64,000 nucleotides of DNA from Saxibacter everestensis. Its GTDB lineage: Bacteria; Actinomycetota; Actinomycetes; Actinomycetales; Brevibacteriaceae. The first letter of the stretch is position 1. Every line of letters starts with the position of its first letter. This document shows positions 46,067 through 55,270 of the stretch, piece after piece. The stretch lies in NCBI RefSeq assembly GCF_025787225.1, contig NZ_CP090958.1, forward strand, positions 248,001-312,000, read 5' to 3'. The notes under the pieces were generated by a model. It was not told where the DNA came from. It did no database searches and worked only from the letters and a program-made list of their open reading frames with translations. Position numbers and translations under genes: made by a program.

Positions 46067-46718
46067 TTACCGATGTCCGAGTGTCGTCTCCGATTCGAGG
46101 CCGCGGTGTTCGTGAGCGTCATCCACGGCTGCGAGCCCGTCCGCGACGAACGCCGTGACGGCATCGAGCGCGCCGTGCGTCCGTGTCGGGATGCGGGTGT
46201 GACCGAAGCCCGAGGTGTTCAGCATCCGCGATCTGCCGGGATGCGCATCGAGCGCGCCGTGCGTCCGTGTCGGGCATTCGCCGGTCGCCGCGGCCGTGCA
46301 CGATGAGGAGTTCGGTCTCTGCGGGCAGCGGGTGCGCCACGGCGTCGCAGCGTAGCGCCGCTGATGCTTCGTCCTCGCCCAGTCGGGCGTGGAATCGCGC
46401 CTTGACCTGCGCCGCAGTGCGGGCGTTCAGGTGGAAGTCCTTCGCGAACTCGGTGATGAACGGGTCCGGGCCTCCGACTGCGGAAACGACGGCGACGAGA
46501 CCGACCGGCACCGACGAGCGGGCCACGGTCAGCGCGGTCAGGCCGCCGAGGGAGTGCCCGACAATAGCGTGGAATGGAAGGTCCGCGCCGCTTCGGTCTG
46601 CTAGATGGCCGGCGGCGACGAGCATGCGAGTGCTGATGACGTCCTCGATGCTCGCGCCGGCTTCGCGGAGCGCGATGTCCATGTTCTCGACCCACTCCAA
46701 AGAAGGCGTATCCAGCAA
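46067..46718 (-). pseudogene. Broken alpha/beta-hydrolase gene
   Basis: The remaining frame has the nucleophile elbow GHSLGGLTAL and a late catalytic-type LLIVHGRGDRRMP, so it was an alpha/beta hydrolase. The N-terminal ~60-80 residues of the fold are missing: the gene stops abruptly at 46718, next to a hairpin and a tRNA fragment. Near 46215 the frame shifts; the other frame reads GFGHTRIPTRTHGALDAVTAFV down to a stop at 46067, the expected His-containing C-terminus. A 30-base exact direct repeat (46161-46190 and 46245-46274) lies around the shift. The gene is very probably dead. Confidence 0.8.
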
Positions 46719-46726
46719 GCAGAAGA

Positions 46727-46750
46727 GCCCCTGAAAAATTCCAGGGGCTT
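46727..46750 (-). terminator. Hairpin beside the tRNA-Phe fragment
   Basis: Perfect 8-base stem AGCCCCTG/CAGGGGCT with loop AAAAATTC. It stands just downstream, in the tRNA reading direction, of the partial tRNA-Phe copy at 46758-46794. This matches the arrangement at the intact tRNA-Phe (terminator hairpin at 55236-55267) and suggests it was once the terminator of that tRNA operon, left behind when the island went in. Confidence 0.6.
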
Positions 46751-46757
46751 CAACTGG

Positions 46758-46794
46758 TGGCCACGATCGGCGTCGATCCGGTGACCCTTCGATT
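46758..46794 (-). repeat. Partial tRNA-Phe 3' copy (possible attachment site)
   Basis: Aligned with the 3' part of tRNA-Phe (55271-55307), 33 of 37 positions agree, including a 19-base exact run (CGGCGTCGATCCGGTGACC) and TTCGATT after one mismatch. It covers the T arm and 3' acceptor strand only; the 5' half and the anticodon loop are absent. Same orientation as the intact gene. This is the footprint expected at the far end of an element integrated at the tRNA 3' end. Confidence 0.75.
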
Positions 46795-46826
46795 CAGAGG
46801 GCTCGTACCTTTGGGCGGTCCGTAAG

Positions 46827-48326
46827 CTATGCGACGGGTATAGGCAGGAGCGCCTTCACCGCGTCGTATGCGTGTTGCTCGACGTGGGAGGGAGCATCGA
46901 ATATCTTTGCCGTCTCAGTGGACCGGTCGAAGCGCGGCCATCCCGGGTCACCGTCGCGGATGAATGCGACCACGTCGCCGTGCACATTGTCGGCGAGAAC
47001 TTGCGGCGGCTCGGATCCCGCAATAGCTTCGACACGGTCCAACGCCAGACAGTCGAAGATGAATGGCATGTCCAGGCAGTGCACTGCCGCTCCGAACACG
47101 GGCGACTGCCAGGAGAATCGGTAGAGCCATGTCGCCGCGTCGCCGCGGGCTTCCGCGATCAGCAGGGCGGCTGACCGGAACATTTTGTCGGTGACGAATC
47201 GGCCCACGACATCAGCGGTATGGCGATTCGCTTCGTTGGCGGCGAGGTATGCGTTGAGCCCGTCGCCGATGAGTCCGAGTTGATCGAGGATAGCCTCGGG
47301 CGGCACGTGCTCGAGTGAGTCTCGGGCACCGGCGAGCATCATCGAGAACTCGTCGTCTGTCGCGCCCAGGATGAAACCCTTGTCGTGGCCGATTCCGGCT
47401 CGCAAGGAGTCCAGCGCCGGTCCGGGGATCAGTTCGCCGTCAACAACAGGGGCGAGTGTAAGTCCTTCGCCTACGAGGGCGCGCAGTCCTGCGATCGGGA
47501 CGGCGAGTGGGCCATCCGGTGTCGGCTCAGCTGCCGGGCCGACGGATGCGAGCCGTTCCTGCACAGCGATGATCTGCTCGTCGGTGAGCGACGAGAGGCC
47601 GGCGCGGGTCGGCGGGACTCCCGCCTCCTGGGCGAATCGGCGCCCGAAGTCCTCCGCCTGGTCGAGGCTGATATCGGCCATGGGCCCGGAGATGGAGTAA
47701 GCCTGCGAGAACAATCCCTGGGCGCGCGGCATCCCGAGCAGCGTCGTGACGGCCGCGCCGCCGGCGGACTGGCCGGAAATCGTCACGCGCGTCGGGTCTC
47801 CGCCGAACGCGGCGATGTTGTCGCGCACCCATTCCAGGGCGAGAAGCCAGTCCAGCACCCCGCGATTGTGCGGGGCATCCTCGATCCAGCCGAAGCCGTC
47901 GAATCCAAGCCGATATGACACGCTCACCGTCACGACGCCGTCGCGATTGAACGCGGCGCCGTCGTACCACGGGCTGGCAGGAGAACCTGCGACGAAGCCG
48001 CCGCCGTGGATGTACACGAGCACCGGAAGTGCTGCGTCCGTCGCCGGGGCTGGCGTGAACACGTTGACGTTTAGCGTGGACTCGCCAGGGTACGACGGCT
48101 CGGGGATGAGCGTGACCTCCATCAGCGCTTTGCGCTGGGGAGTCGCGCCGAACGCGGTCGCTTCGCGCACACCTTCCCATGGCGCGTGCGGGACTGGGGC
48201 GGCGAAGCGCAGGTCACCGACGGGCGCTTCGGCGAAAGGGATGCCGAGGAAAGCGGCCGACCCTTCGCGTTGGATGCCGCGGACCGTGCCCGCAGTGGTG
48301 CTGACATCGACTGTCTCTGTGTTCAT
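46827..48326 (-). CDS. Type B carboxylesterase
   Basis: 499 residues, carboxylesterase/lipase family (para-nitrobenzyl-esterase group). Oxyanion loop YIHGGGFVAGS, nucleophile Ser187 in ISGQSAGGAAV, preceded by the typical NRGVLDWLLALEWVRDNIAAFGGDP. No signal peptide, so it acts inside the cell. It is in the island, 73 bases after the MFS transporter gene on the same strand. It may remove acyl groups from an imported glycoside (inference). Confidence 0.92.
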   Translation of the reverse strand: MNTETVDVSTTAGTVRGIQREGSAAFLGIPFAEAPVGDLRFAAPVPHAPWEGVREATAFGATPQRKALMEVTLIPEPSYPGESTLNVNVFTPAPATDAALPVLVYIHGGGFVAGSPASPWYDGAAFNRDGVVTVSVSYRLGFDGFGWIEDAPHNRGVLDWLLALEWVRDNIAAFGGDPTRVTISGQSAGGAAVTTLLGMPRAQGLFSQAYSISGPMADISLDQAEDFGRRFAQEAGVPPTRAGLSSLTDEQIIAVQERLASVGPAAEPTPDGPLAVPIAGLRALVGEGLTLAPVVDGELIPGPALDSLRAGIGHDKGFILGATDDEFSMMLAGARDSLEHVPPEAILDQLGLIGDGLNAYLAANEANRHTADVVGRFVTDKMFRSAALLIAEARGDAATWLYRFSWQSPVFGAAVHCLDMPFIFDCLALDRVEAIAGSEPPQVLADNVHGDVVAFIRDGDPGWPRFDRSTETAKIFDAPSHVEQHAYDAVKALLPIPVA

Positions 48327-48399
48327 GGTGTCTCCTTGATCTGGATTTCATCAGCTGCGCTCACCCGGCGCGGCGCGGAAGCCTACGGGCAGTGGTCTG

Positions 48400-49755
48400 T
48401 TAGCGCACACTCTTGATCGGGATGATCACGAACGCAGCCGCGGCGACGCAGATCATTGCAAAGACGAACAGTGCCGGGTATCCGCCGAAGAAGGTGATGA
48501 TCAGGGCGGCGAGAGCGGCGCTCATCGACTGTGGAATATTGGTTGCCACGTTGAGGATGCCAAGGTCTTTGCCGGCACCGGTTCCGCCGCCGGGAAGTAC
48601 CTCGGTCATCAAGGCGGTATCACAAGACATGTAGAGACCGAAGCCGAAACCGTTGATCGCCGACATGGCAAGCATGCCGGTGACGTTCGGCATCAACAGC
48701 GGCATCAGCAAGCCGACGATCATTAGCACCGACGCGACGTAGATGAACACCTTGCGCCGACCCAGCTTGTCGCTCAGCCAGCCTGCCAGCGGCACCGAGA
48801 TGACCGTCGTGATGAGCGATGCGATGCTGATCAGTCCGATGGTCGAGTTCGCTGCGTTCAGGCTCAGGCCGATGTAGTCGGTCAGGATGAACAGCTGATA
48901 GGTGAAAGCGACAAAGTAGCCCAGGATGAACAGGAATCGTGCCGCGAAAGCCCAGGCGAAGTCCGGGTGCTTGCGGGGGCTGATCCAGAAACCCGCGAAG
49001 AAGTTCTTCCAGTTGAAGGGTGGATGTACGACGCCCTTGCTGGAGAAGTCGCGGTTTAATAGCACGAAAATCAGGGTGACAACCAGTACTGCGATGCCGA
49101 ATGCGGTGTAGCCGACGCCGACGTTGTTGGCGAGCTGGCCGGCGGCGATCACACCGACAGTGCCGCCGATTCCGCTGCCGAGGCCGAGCATTGCCGAAGC
49201 GACGCCACGTCGGCTTCGTGGGAATCGGTCGGGGGTGATTGCGGTCAACGGTCCCTGCATCGCATTCAGTGCGACCTGGATGATCACCCAGAACACGGTG
49301 ATCCAGAGGATCGACTGCAGGCTGCCGAGGCCGATTAGGAACACGGCTGCGACGGCGACTCCGATGATCATCCACGGCGCGCGTCGGCCGTGTCGTGAAC
49401 GGGTACGGTCGCTGAATGCGCCGACGATGGGTTGCGCGAACAGCGTAAACACGAACGAAACCGTGGTGACGATCGCGAGGTTTCCCACCTTGTGAGTCGC
49501 ATCGATCGCTGTCACCTGGTTGGGCAGTAGTACCGCGATCAGGCCGGCGTAGGCGGCAAACAATATCAGGGTCGTGATCCCGATTGAAGGCAGGAGGCGG
49601 CTATTGGCCGTCGGGCTGAGCGTGCCGCTCTGGTCTGTCGTGTCGGGCGGAATCACCTGCGGGGCTTCGGTCGTGTTTGGCGGAATCAGACTCTCGACGG
49701 GGGCCGAGGTGCCGCGGGGCTCCGAAGTGCCGGGCGGGGTAAGCGGGGTGGACAT
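48400..49755 (-). CDS. MFS transporter
   Basis: 451 residues, 12 membrane helices after a hydrophilic N-terminus of about 50 residues rich in Pro and Thr. The loop 2-3 motif DRTRSRHGRRAPWM is typical of sugar-transporting GPH/SLC45-like MFS members, and loop 8-9 has DKLGRRKVF. Uptake of a glycoside or sugar is thus more likely than drug export. The ATG at 49755 has GAGGAGAG before it. Lies between the ROK regulator and the esterase gene, same strand. Confidence 0.87.
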   Translation of the reverse strand: MSTPLTPPGTSEPRGTSAPVESLIPPNTTEAPQVIPPDTTDQSGTLSPTANSRLLPSIGITTLILFAAYAGLIAVLLPNQVTAIDATHKVGNLAIVTTVSFVFTLFAQPIVGAFSDRTRSRHGRRAPWMIIGVAVAAVFLIGLGSLQSILWITVFWVIIQVALNAMQGPLTAITPDRFPRSRRGVASAMLGLGSGIGGTVGVIAAGQLANNVGVGYTAFGIAVLVVTLIFVLLNRDFSSKGVVHPPFNWKNFFAGFWISPRKHPDFAWAFAARFLFILGYFVAFTYQLFILTDYIGLSLNAANSTIGLISIASLITTVISVPLAGWLSDKLGRRKVFIYVASVLMIVGLLMPLLMPNVTGMLAMSAINGFGFGLYMSCDTALMTEVLPGGGTGAGKDLGILNVATNIPQSMSAALAALIITFFGGYPALFVFAMICVAAAAFVIIPIKSVR

Positions 49756-49863
49756 GGCTCTCCTCTTCGTTGAGCAGATCTGGTGCATGCGCACGCTGCA
49801 CGAAAACCGAACAACGCTTGGGATTGATTATGCGTCGCGCTCCCCTAAAATTCAAGGGTTGAA

Positions 49864-51099
49864 TTAAATGGCGATGTTGAGCGGATCCTCCAGGAGCCGG
49901 TCACGCGCGATCCACACCGTGCCCAGTAATGCCGCATCATCGCCGAGCTGCCCAGGCATCACCTGCGGGTCGGTCCAGAGCCTGGCACCTGCGATCGTCG
50001 GGTGGTTCCGGACAAAGGCACGTCTAACTGGCTCGACCAAATCGGCCCAATACCCGCCGAGGACGATGACCTCGGGGTCGAAGGAAATGGTGAGGATCTG
50101 CAGGGCGCGAGCGACCCACACCGCCGCATCATCCCAGGCCGCCGTGGCGCGCTTCTCGCCGGCTCGGATGCGACGGGTCAGCTCGGTGAGAGCCGCGGTC
50201 AGGCCGTCGCGCTCCAGGTTCTCGCCCAGCCCTGCCGCGGCGAGCACCACGTCGGGACCTGCGACGGTGACGAGGCATCCGTGTTGGCCGCACAGGCACA
50301 GCGCGCCGTCGTGGTCGATCGGAAGGTGGCCGAGTGCGCCGGCGAAACCGTGTGCGCCTTCGACGAGTCGCCCGGCGACGATCAGCGCGCCGCCAATGCC
50401 CGAGTTGCTCTTGAGGTAAAGCATGTCGCGTACCCCGGTGAGCTTGCTGTGTTCGGCAAGTGCCGCGACCGAGGCATCGGGGCTAAGCCGGACAGTGGGC
50501 GGCAGATCGGGATTGCGCGCGCGAAGGCCACCGATGACGTCCACGGTGTCCCAGCCGAGATCGGTATCCGCGAGTACCTGCGCCGGTTCGCCGCCGACGG
50601 GCGCGAACACGACAACGGTCAGATCGGCGATCCGACGCTGGAGTGCGGCTGTCGCATCTAATCCGGCCTTGAGTACCCGGGCAGCGACATCGAGTACGAC
50701 ATCAGGTCTGCCCATCGGCCGGCCGTGCTGTTCAGTATGTCGAAACAGCGTTTCACCGGCCAGGGAAACGACAAGGGCGGTGGCCTGGTCGGCATCCAAC
50801 TGCAGCGCGAGGAGTGCCATATCGTCTGCTGCCAGCTTGAGTAGGGTGAGCGGCCGCCCTTTAGTGCCGTTCACGATCGGCCCTGACTCGCGGACAATGC
50901 CAGCGTCCGTCAGTGCTGCAGCGAGCGCGGTGACGGTTCCGCGTGTCAATCCCGTGCCGTCCGAGATCTGACTGCGCGAACTCGGCCCATTTGAGACCAG
51001 GAAGCGGGTGACGATGGCGAGATTGTGGCGACGCACATCACCGCTGACAAGGGTGGTCGCGGCTCCGCGATTCACCGGGTCAGTTGCCGCCGTGCTCAT
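49864..51099 (-). CDS. ROK family transcriptional repressor
   Basis: About 411 residues: an N-terminal winged helix (SRSQISDGTGLTRGTVTALAAAL) and a ROK sugar-binding domain with the zinc motif CLCGQHGCL and GALGHLPID. Such proteins (NagC/XylR type) release DNA when they bind a sugar. With MFS and esterase genes downstream on the same strand, it probably controls the island's catabolic genes. The ATG at 51099 gives the normal N-terminus. Confidence 0.92.
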   Translation of the reverse strand: MSTAATDPVNRGAATTLVSGDVRRHNLAIVTRFLVSNGPSSRSQISDGTGLTRGTVTALAAALTDAGIVRESGPIVNGTKGRPLTLLKLAADDMALLALQLDADQATALVVSLAGETLFRHTEQHGRPMGRPDVVLDVAARVLKAGLDATAALQRRIADLTVVVFAPVGGEPAQVLADTDLGWDTVDVIGGLRARNPDLPPTVRLSPDASVAALAEHSKLTGVRDMLYLKSNSGIGGALIVAGRLVEGAHGFAGALGHLPIDHDGALCLCGQHGCLVTVAGPDVVLAAAGLGENLERDGLTAALTELTRRIRAGEKRATAAWDDAAVWVARALQILTISFDPEVIVLGGYWADLVEPVRRAFVRNHPTIAGARLWTDPQVMPGQLGDDAALLGTVWIARDRLLEDPLNIAI

Positions 51100-51183
51100 G
51101 AGTCCAGCTTCGCACACGGCACCGATCCTTCATCGGGCGCTTCAGCGCAGTCGGTCCGAGAATGGCTGCTGGGCCCGCCGCAA

Positions 51184-51774
51184 CTATCGGGTGATGAGTT
51201 TTTCGACGCCAGTGAGCACGGACCACAAGTACTCGACGTGGTCGGCCATGCCGTGACGCGAGTCGAATTGCCATTGCAGTTGCATGCCGTCGGCGACCGC
51301 GAGCATGATGGCCGCAAGTTTTTCCGCGTCGAGCTTTGTATCGAGTTCGCCGGATTCTTGCTTCGTGCGAATACTCTCGGCCAGAATCTGCCGCATTTCC
51401 TCGTATCGACGGACAAAGAAGGGGTGTGCCGGATGGTCCGGCTCGGTCGCCGCGGCGGAAATGGTTGTATAGAGTTTCACCAGCCCGGGCACCTCTGCGT
51501 TGTGTCGCATTACGGCCACCATCGTCCCCAGGGCGTCGCCCGGAGCCGTGTATGCCTCGTCGTCGAGTTCATCGCGCTTGCGCAGAATCTCGGCGAAGAG
51601 CTCCTCTTTGGAGTCGAAATAGTGCAGGAGTCCGGCTTGGCTCAGGTTCACCGCGGCGGCAAGTTCACGGAGTGAGCTCCCGCGATAACCCTGGCGGGAG
51701 AATACCTCAAGTGCCGTGCGCAGAATCTCCTCGCGCTTGGCCACCCCCTTTGCGTAACGTCCCCTGCCTGTCAT
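51184..51774 (-). CDS. TetR family regulator
   Basis: 196 residues. N-terminal helix-turn-helix: REEILRTALEVFSRQGYRGSSLRELAAAVNLSQAGLLHYF as in TetR/AcrR. The C-terminal ligand domain is helical. Divergent from the GH3 gene (the start codons are about 120 bases apart), so it likely represses that gene and itself. Two regulators of different families in one small cassette suggest separate signals for uptake and hydrolysis. Confidence 0.93.
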   Translation of the reverse strand: MTGRGRYAKGVAKREEILRTALEVFSRQGYRGSSLRELAAAVNLSQAGLLHYFDSKEELFAEILRKRDELDDEAYTAPGDALGTMVAVMRHNAEVPGLVKLYTTISAAATEPDHPAHPFFVRRYEEMRQILAESIRTKQESGELDTKLDAEKLAAIMLAVADGMQLQWQFDSRHGMADHVEYLWSVLTGVEKLITR

Positions 51775-51892
51775 GAATTCGATGTTAGGCCATCTGGGTC
51801 ACTCAATCGGAAAACCTAGTGTTAGTCGGGATTGGGTGTTAGCATCACGACGGGTCGCCAGAGCCGGCGGCCGTCATTCCGTGGAGGCTTCC

Positions 51893-54373
51893 GTGGCGCA
51901 ACCGTACGACGATCGCTTGACCGAACTGCTTGACCGGCTGACCCTGGAAGAAAAGGTGCAATTGCTGACCGGGCGGGACTTCTGGACAACCTGGCCGATG
52001 GAGAAGATCGGATTGCGGCGCATCCTCGTCTCGGACGGGCCGAGCGGTGTGCGCGGCGAGGCTTGGGACGAGCGTGACCCCTCACTCAACCTGCCGTCCG
52101 CGACCGCGTTGTCCTCGGCGTGGGACCCTGCTATCGCCTACCGCTACGGATCTGTGTCCGCTTCCGAAGCGCACCGCAAGGGTGTGGACGTTGTGCTCGG
52201 CCCGACCATCAACCTGCACCGCTCGCCGTATGGTGGCCGTCATTTCGAGGCCTTCAGCGAGGACCCGCTGCTGACCGCCGAACTTGCCGCAGCCTATGTC
52301 TCCGGCGTGCAGGACAACGGCGTCGGCGCTACCCCCAAACATTATGTGGCCAACGACTTCGAGACCGACCGTTTCACGGTCGACGTGCAGGTGAGCGACC
52401 GCGCCCTGCGCGAGCTGTATCTGCTTGCCTTCGAGAAAGCGATCACAGAGGCCAAAGCGTGGCTTGTCATGAGCTCGTACAATTCGATCAACGGGACGAC
52501 GGCGACCGAAAACCATCTGCTCGAGACCCCTTTGAACACCGAATGGGGTTTCGACGGCGTGGTCATCAGCGACTGGACCGGGGTGCGCTCGGTGGAGAGC
52601 GCGAAGCATTCCCAGGACCTTGCGATGCCTGGCCCCGCCGGTGCGTGGGGCGGCGCCCTCGTTACTGCGGTGCGTATGGGAGAAGTACAGGAATCTGCCA
52701 TTGATCGCAAAGTTTTGCGTCTACTGGCGCTGGCTGCTCGCGTTGGCGCCCTCGACGGCTTCGAATCGGTGCAGGCGAATCCGGTGCCCATCGAGGACGG
52801 TCTCGCTTTCGCACGAGAGGCGGCCGCAGCCGGCACCGTGCTGGTGCGCAATCAGAGCGAACTGCCGTGGTCGGCCGAAACGCTTTCATCTGTCGCCGTG
52901 GTCGGCCACAACGCGAAGTTCGCGCGCAGCCAGGGTGGTGGAAGCGCCACCGTGCTGCCGGTGAGAGTGATCTCGCCGCTCGACGGCGTCCGCGAGGCGC
53001 TGCCAGGCGTGGACGTCTCCTATTCCATCGGCGCGATCGTACAGGAAGGCGTAGTCGAGCTACCGCTTGAACAGATCATGAACCCGCGCACCGGCGAAGC
53101 AGGGGTGTTGACGCGCTTCCTTCACGCAGATGGGACCGAACTTTTCGCTGAGGACCGCCGCTCCACCGCCCTGGTCTGGTTCGGCGGCGATGCCCCGATC
53201 GCCGACGCGAACCTGCTCGAACTGACCACCCGCTACACGCCGGAGGAGAGCGGCGAGATACTGCTCGGCTTCGCCTCGATCGGCCATGCCCGCATATATG
53301 TCGACGACGAGCTCGTGCTCGATCGCATTCTCCTGCCGGAGGGCGACGATCTTGGCGCCGCCTTCCTGGCCCCGCCCTCGGTATCCGCATCGGTCGCGGT
53401 CACTGCCGGCATGCCGCTCGCCGTACGTGTCGAGGTTGAGCTGGAGGACCGGGTCGGGGCCCTTGCGAACGCGATGGCTTTCACCTTCGGGCTGGAACCA
53501 GACGACTCCGACCCAGATGAACTGATGGCCCAGGCGGTTACTGCAGCGCGGGACGCGGATGTCGCGCTCGTCGTCGTCGGCACCAACTCACGGGTGGAAT
53601 CTGAGGGCTACGACCGCGACTCGCTGGCACTCCCGGGGCGACAGGACGAACTTGTGCGTGCCGTCGCGGCAGCGAACCCGCGAACCGTCGTCGTTGTGAA
53701 TTCCGGATCACCCGTGCTGCTGCCGTGGCGTAACGATGTCGCGGCGGTTCTGTTCAGCTACTTCGGCGGCCAGGAGTTCGGCCACGCCCTCGCCGACGTG
53801 CTCCTCGGCCTGCGAGAACCCGGCGGACGCCTGCCGACGACGTGGCCAAAGACCGAGGGTGACCTTCCGGTGAGCGACGTGACACCCGCCAACGGGGTTG
53901 TGCGCTATGACGAAGGCATTCACATCGGTTACCGCGCCTGGCTCAAAGCCGGTACGGCACCGGCATACCCATTCGGGCATGGAATGGGTTACACGAACTG
54001 GGAGCTGACGGACGCCACTTGCGGTAGCGCGGTCGAGCCCGGTGGGATAGTCGAAGTTGCCGCGACCGTCACGAACACGGGTACACGCGCGGGCAAACAG
54101 GTCGTTCAGGTGTACGCCGAGCGCCCCGAGTCGACGGTGGATCGACCCGTGCGTTGGCTGGTCGGCTTCGCACCCGTGTGGGCCGAGGCCTCCCGCTCGG
54201 CCAGGGTGACGATTCAGGTGCCGGCGCGGGCTTTCGCCTACTGGGACAACGGTTGGCAGTACGAGCCCGGCGGCTACACGCTCCGCGTGGGCACGAGCGC
54301 CGTAGAGTTGCCGCACACATTATCTGTGGAACTCAACACGGCCAAGCTGTTATCGACGGCGCAGGTTCGCTAA
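51893..54373 (+). CDS. GH3 beta-glucosidase with PA14 insert
   Basis: 826 residues. GH3 N-terminal barrel (DGPSGVRGE, GVGATPKHYVANDFETDR) with nucleophile Asp227 in GVVISDW; a PA14 domain inserted in the second domain (about residues 390-530: LVWFGGDAPIADANLLELTTRYTPEESGEI); GH3 C-terminal domain, and a fibronectin-III-like end (ATVTNTGTRAGKQVVQVY). The architecture matches KmBglI and DesR-type glucosidases. No signal peptide: intracellular. The GTG at 51893 has GGAGG 5 bases upstream. Likely cleaves glucosides imported by the MFS protein; activity on glycosylated macrolides (DesR-like) is an alternative. Confidence 0.93.
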   Translation: MAQPYDDRLTELLDRLTLEEKVQLLTGRDFWTTWPMEKIGLRRILVSDGPSGVRGEAWDERDPSLNLPSATALSSAWDPAIAYRYGSVSASEAHRKGVDVVLGPTINLHRSPYGGRHFEAFSEDPLLTAELAAAYVSGVQDNGVGATPKHYVANDFETDRFTVDVQVSDRALRELYLLAFEKAITEAKAWLVMSSYNSINGTTATENHLLETPLNTEWGFDGVVISDWTGVRSVESAKHSQDLAMPGPAGAWGGALVTAVRMGEVQESAIDRKVLRLLALAARVGALDGFESVQANPVPIEDGLAFAREAAAAGTVLVRNQSELPWSAETLSSVAVVGHNAKFARSQGGGSATVLPVRVISPLDGVREALPGVDVSYSIGAIVQEGVVELPLEQIMNPRTGEAGVLTRFLHADGTELFAEDRRSTALVWFGGDAPIADANLLELTTRYTPEESGEILLGFASIGHARIYVDDELVLDRILLPEGDDLGAAFLAPPSVSASVAVTAGMPLAVRVEVELEDRVGALANAMAFTFGLEPDDSDPDELMAQAVTAARDADVALVVVGTNSRVESEGYDRDSLALPGRQDELVRAVAAANPRTVVVVNSGSPVLLPWRNDVAAVLFSYFGGQEFGHALADVLLGLREPGGRLPTTWPKTEGDLPVSDVTPANGVVRYDEGIHIGYRAWLKAGTAPAYPFGHGMGYTNWELTDATCGSAVEPGGIVEVAATVTNTGTRAGKQVVQVYAERPESTVDRPVRWLVGFAPVWAEASRSARVTIQVPARAFAYWDNGWQYEPGGYTLRVGTSAVELPHTLSVELNTAKLLSTAQVR

Positions 54374-54498
54374 CGCGCCGATGAGGACATTCGTGGCCAA
54401 GGTGGACGGTGTTCAGTGCTGGCCCGTGCCGTACGCTTGGGTCGAAAGTCTGCGCGTCGAAGGAGATGCCCGCTCAATCCAGCACAGAAGGGGCCATC

Positions 54499-55146
54499 TT
54501 GATCTCGCTTGCAGCTGCCTCAGGCATGGCCCTTGTTGAGTTGGGAATGGCGCTCACGCCCGGGCCCAACATGGTCTACTTGGTCTCCCGCAGTATCAGC
54601 CAGGGATGGCGCGCCGGCATGATGTCTCTGGCCGGCACCGCAGTCGGGTTCGTTGTGTATATGACGATGGCGAACCTCGGGCTTGCGGCAGTGTTCATCG
54701 TGGTTCCCTGGCTCTACACCGCGCTCAAGGTGGCCGGTGCGGTCTACTTGCTCTGGCTGGCTTACAAGACCCTCCGCCCGGGCGGTATGTCTCTGTTCGA
54801 GACCCAAGACCTTCCCCGCGATACCGCCGGCAAGCTCTTCCGGATGGGGCTCGTGACGAACCTGCTGAATCCGAAAGCGGCGATCATGTACCTAGCGCTG
54901 ATTCCTCAGTTCGTCGATCAAGGTGCCGGAAACGTGGTAGCCCAGGGGTTCCAGCTGGGAGCCATCCAGATCGCAGTGGCCATGGCCGTGAATGGGGTAA
55001 TCATCCTCGCGGCGGGGTCGATCGCAGTGTTTCTTCAGCGCAAGCCCATGTGGATGCGCTGGCAGCGGTGGGCCACAGGGACCCTTCTTGGCGCGGTGGG
55101 CGTGAAGCTGGCACTTGATGCGCCAGTCCCGGCGGGGTCCGGGTAG
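54499..55146 (+). CDS. LysE/RhtB family exporter
   Basis: 215 residues, about six membrane helices. N-terminal signature MALTPGPNMVYLVSRS and the later GLVTNLLNPKAAIMYLALIPQF are those of the LysE/RhtB family that exports amino acids or related compounds. TTG 54499 was chosen because GAAGGGG lies 6 bases upstream and it gives the usual length; an ATG at 54466 has no space for a binding site. It is the last gene of the island, next to the tRNA terminator. Confidence 0.88.
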   Translation: MISLAAASGMALVELGMALTPGPNMVYLVSRSISQGWRAGMMSLAGTAVGFVVYMTMANLGLAAVFIVVPWLYTALKVAGAVYLLWLAYKTLRPGGMSLFETQDLPRDTAGKLFRMGLVTNLLNPKAAIMYLALIPQFVDQGAGNVVAQGFQLGAIQIAVAMAVNGVIILAAGSIAVFLQRKPMWMRWQRWATGTLLGAVGVKLALDAPVPAGSG

Positions 55147-55220
55147 AGGGCTGCCTGGATACCGAGAGCGGCCGGTTCGACGGCGTACGGGCGGGGGTCT
55201 CGCTCGATAAGTCAGAGAGC

Positions 55221-55267
55221 GGAAGACAAAGAAAGAAACCCCGCGATGTAGAAGCTACGCGGGGTTT
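55221..55267 (-). terminator. Rho-independent terminator of the tRNA operon
   Basis: Perfect 10-base stem AAACCCCGCG/CGCGGGGTTT (55236-55245 and 55258-55267), 12-base loop, followed on the minus strand by TTTCTTTCTTTG. It lies 4 bases past the tRNA-Phe 3' end. Confidence 0.85.
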
Positions 55268-55270
55268 CAG

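Noticed and set aside
46758-46794. A second tRNA-Phe gene
   Set aside because: Only the T arm and 3' acceptor strand are present; there is no anticodon arm or 5' half.
46827-55146. Prophage or integrative conjugative element
   Set aside because: No integrase, structural, replication or transfer gene is visible; only attachment-like repeats support mobility, so it is called a putative island.
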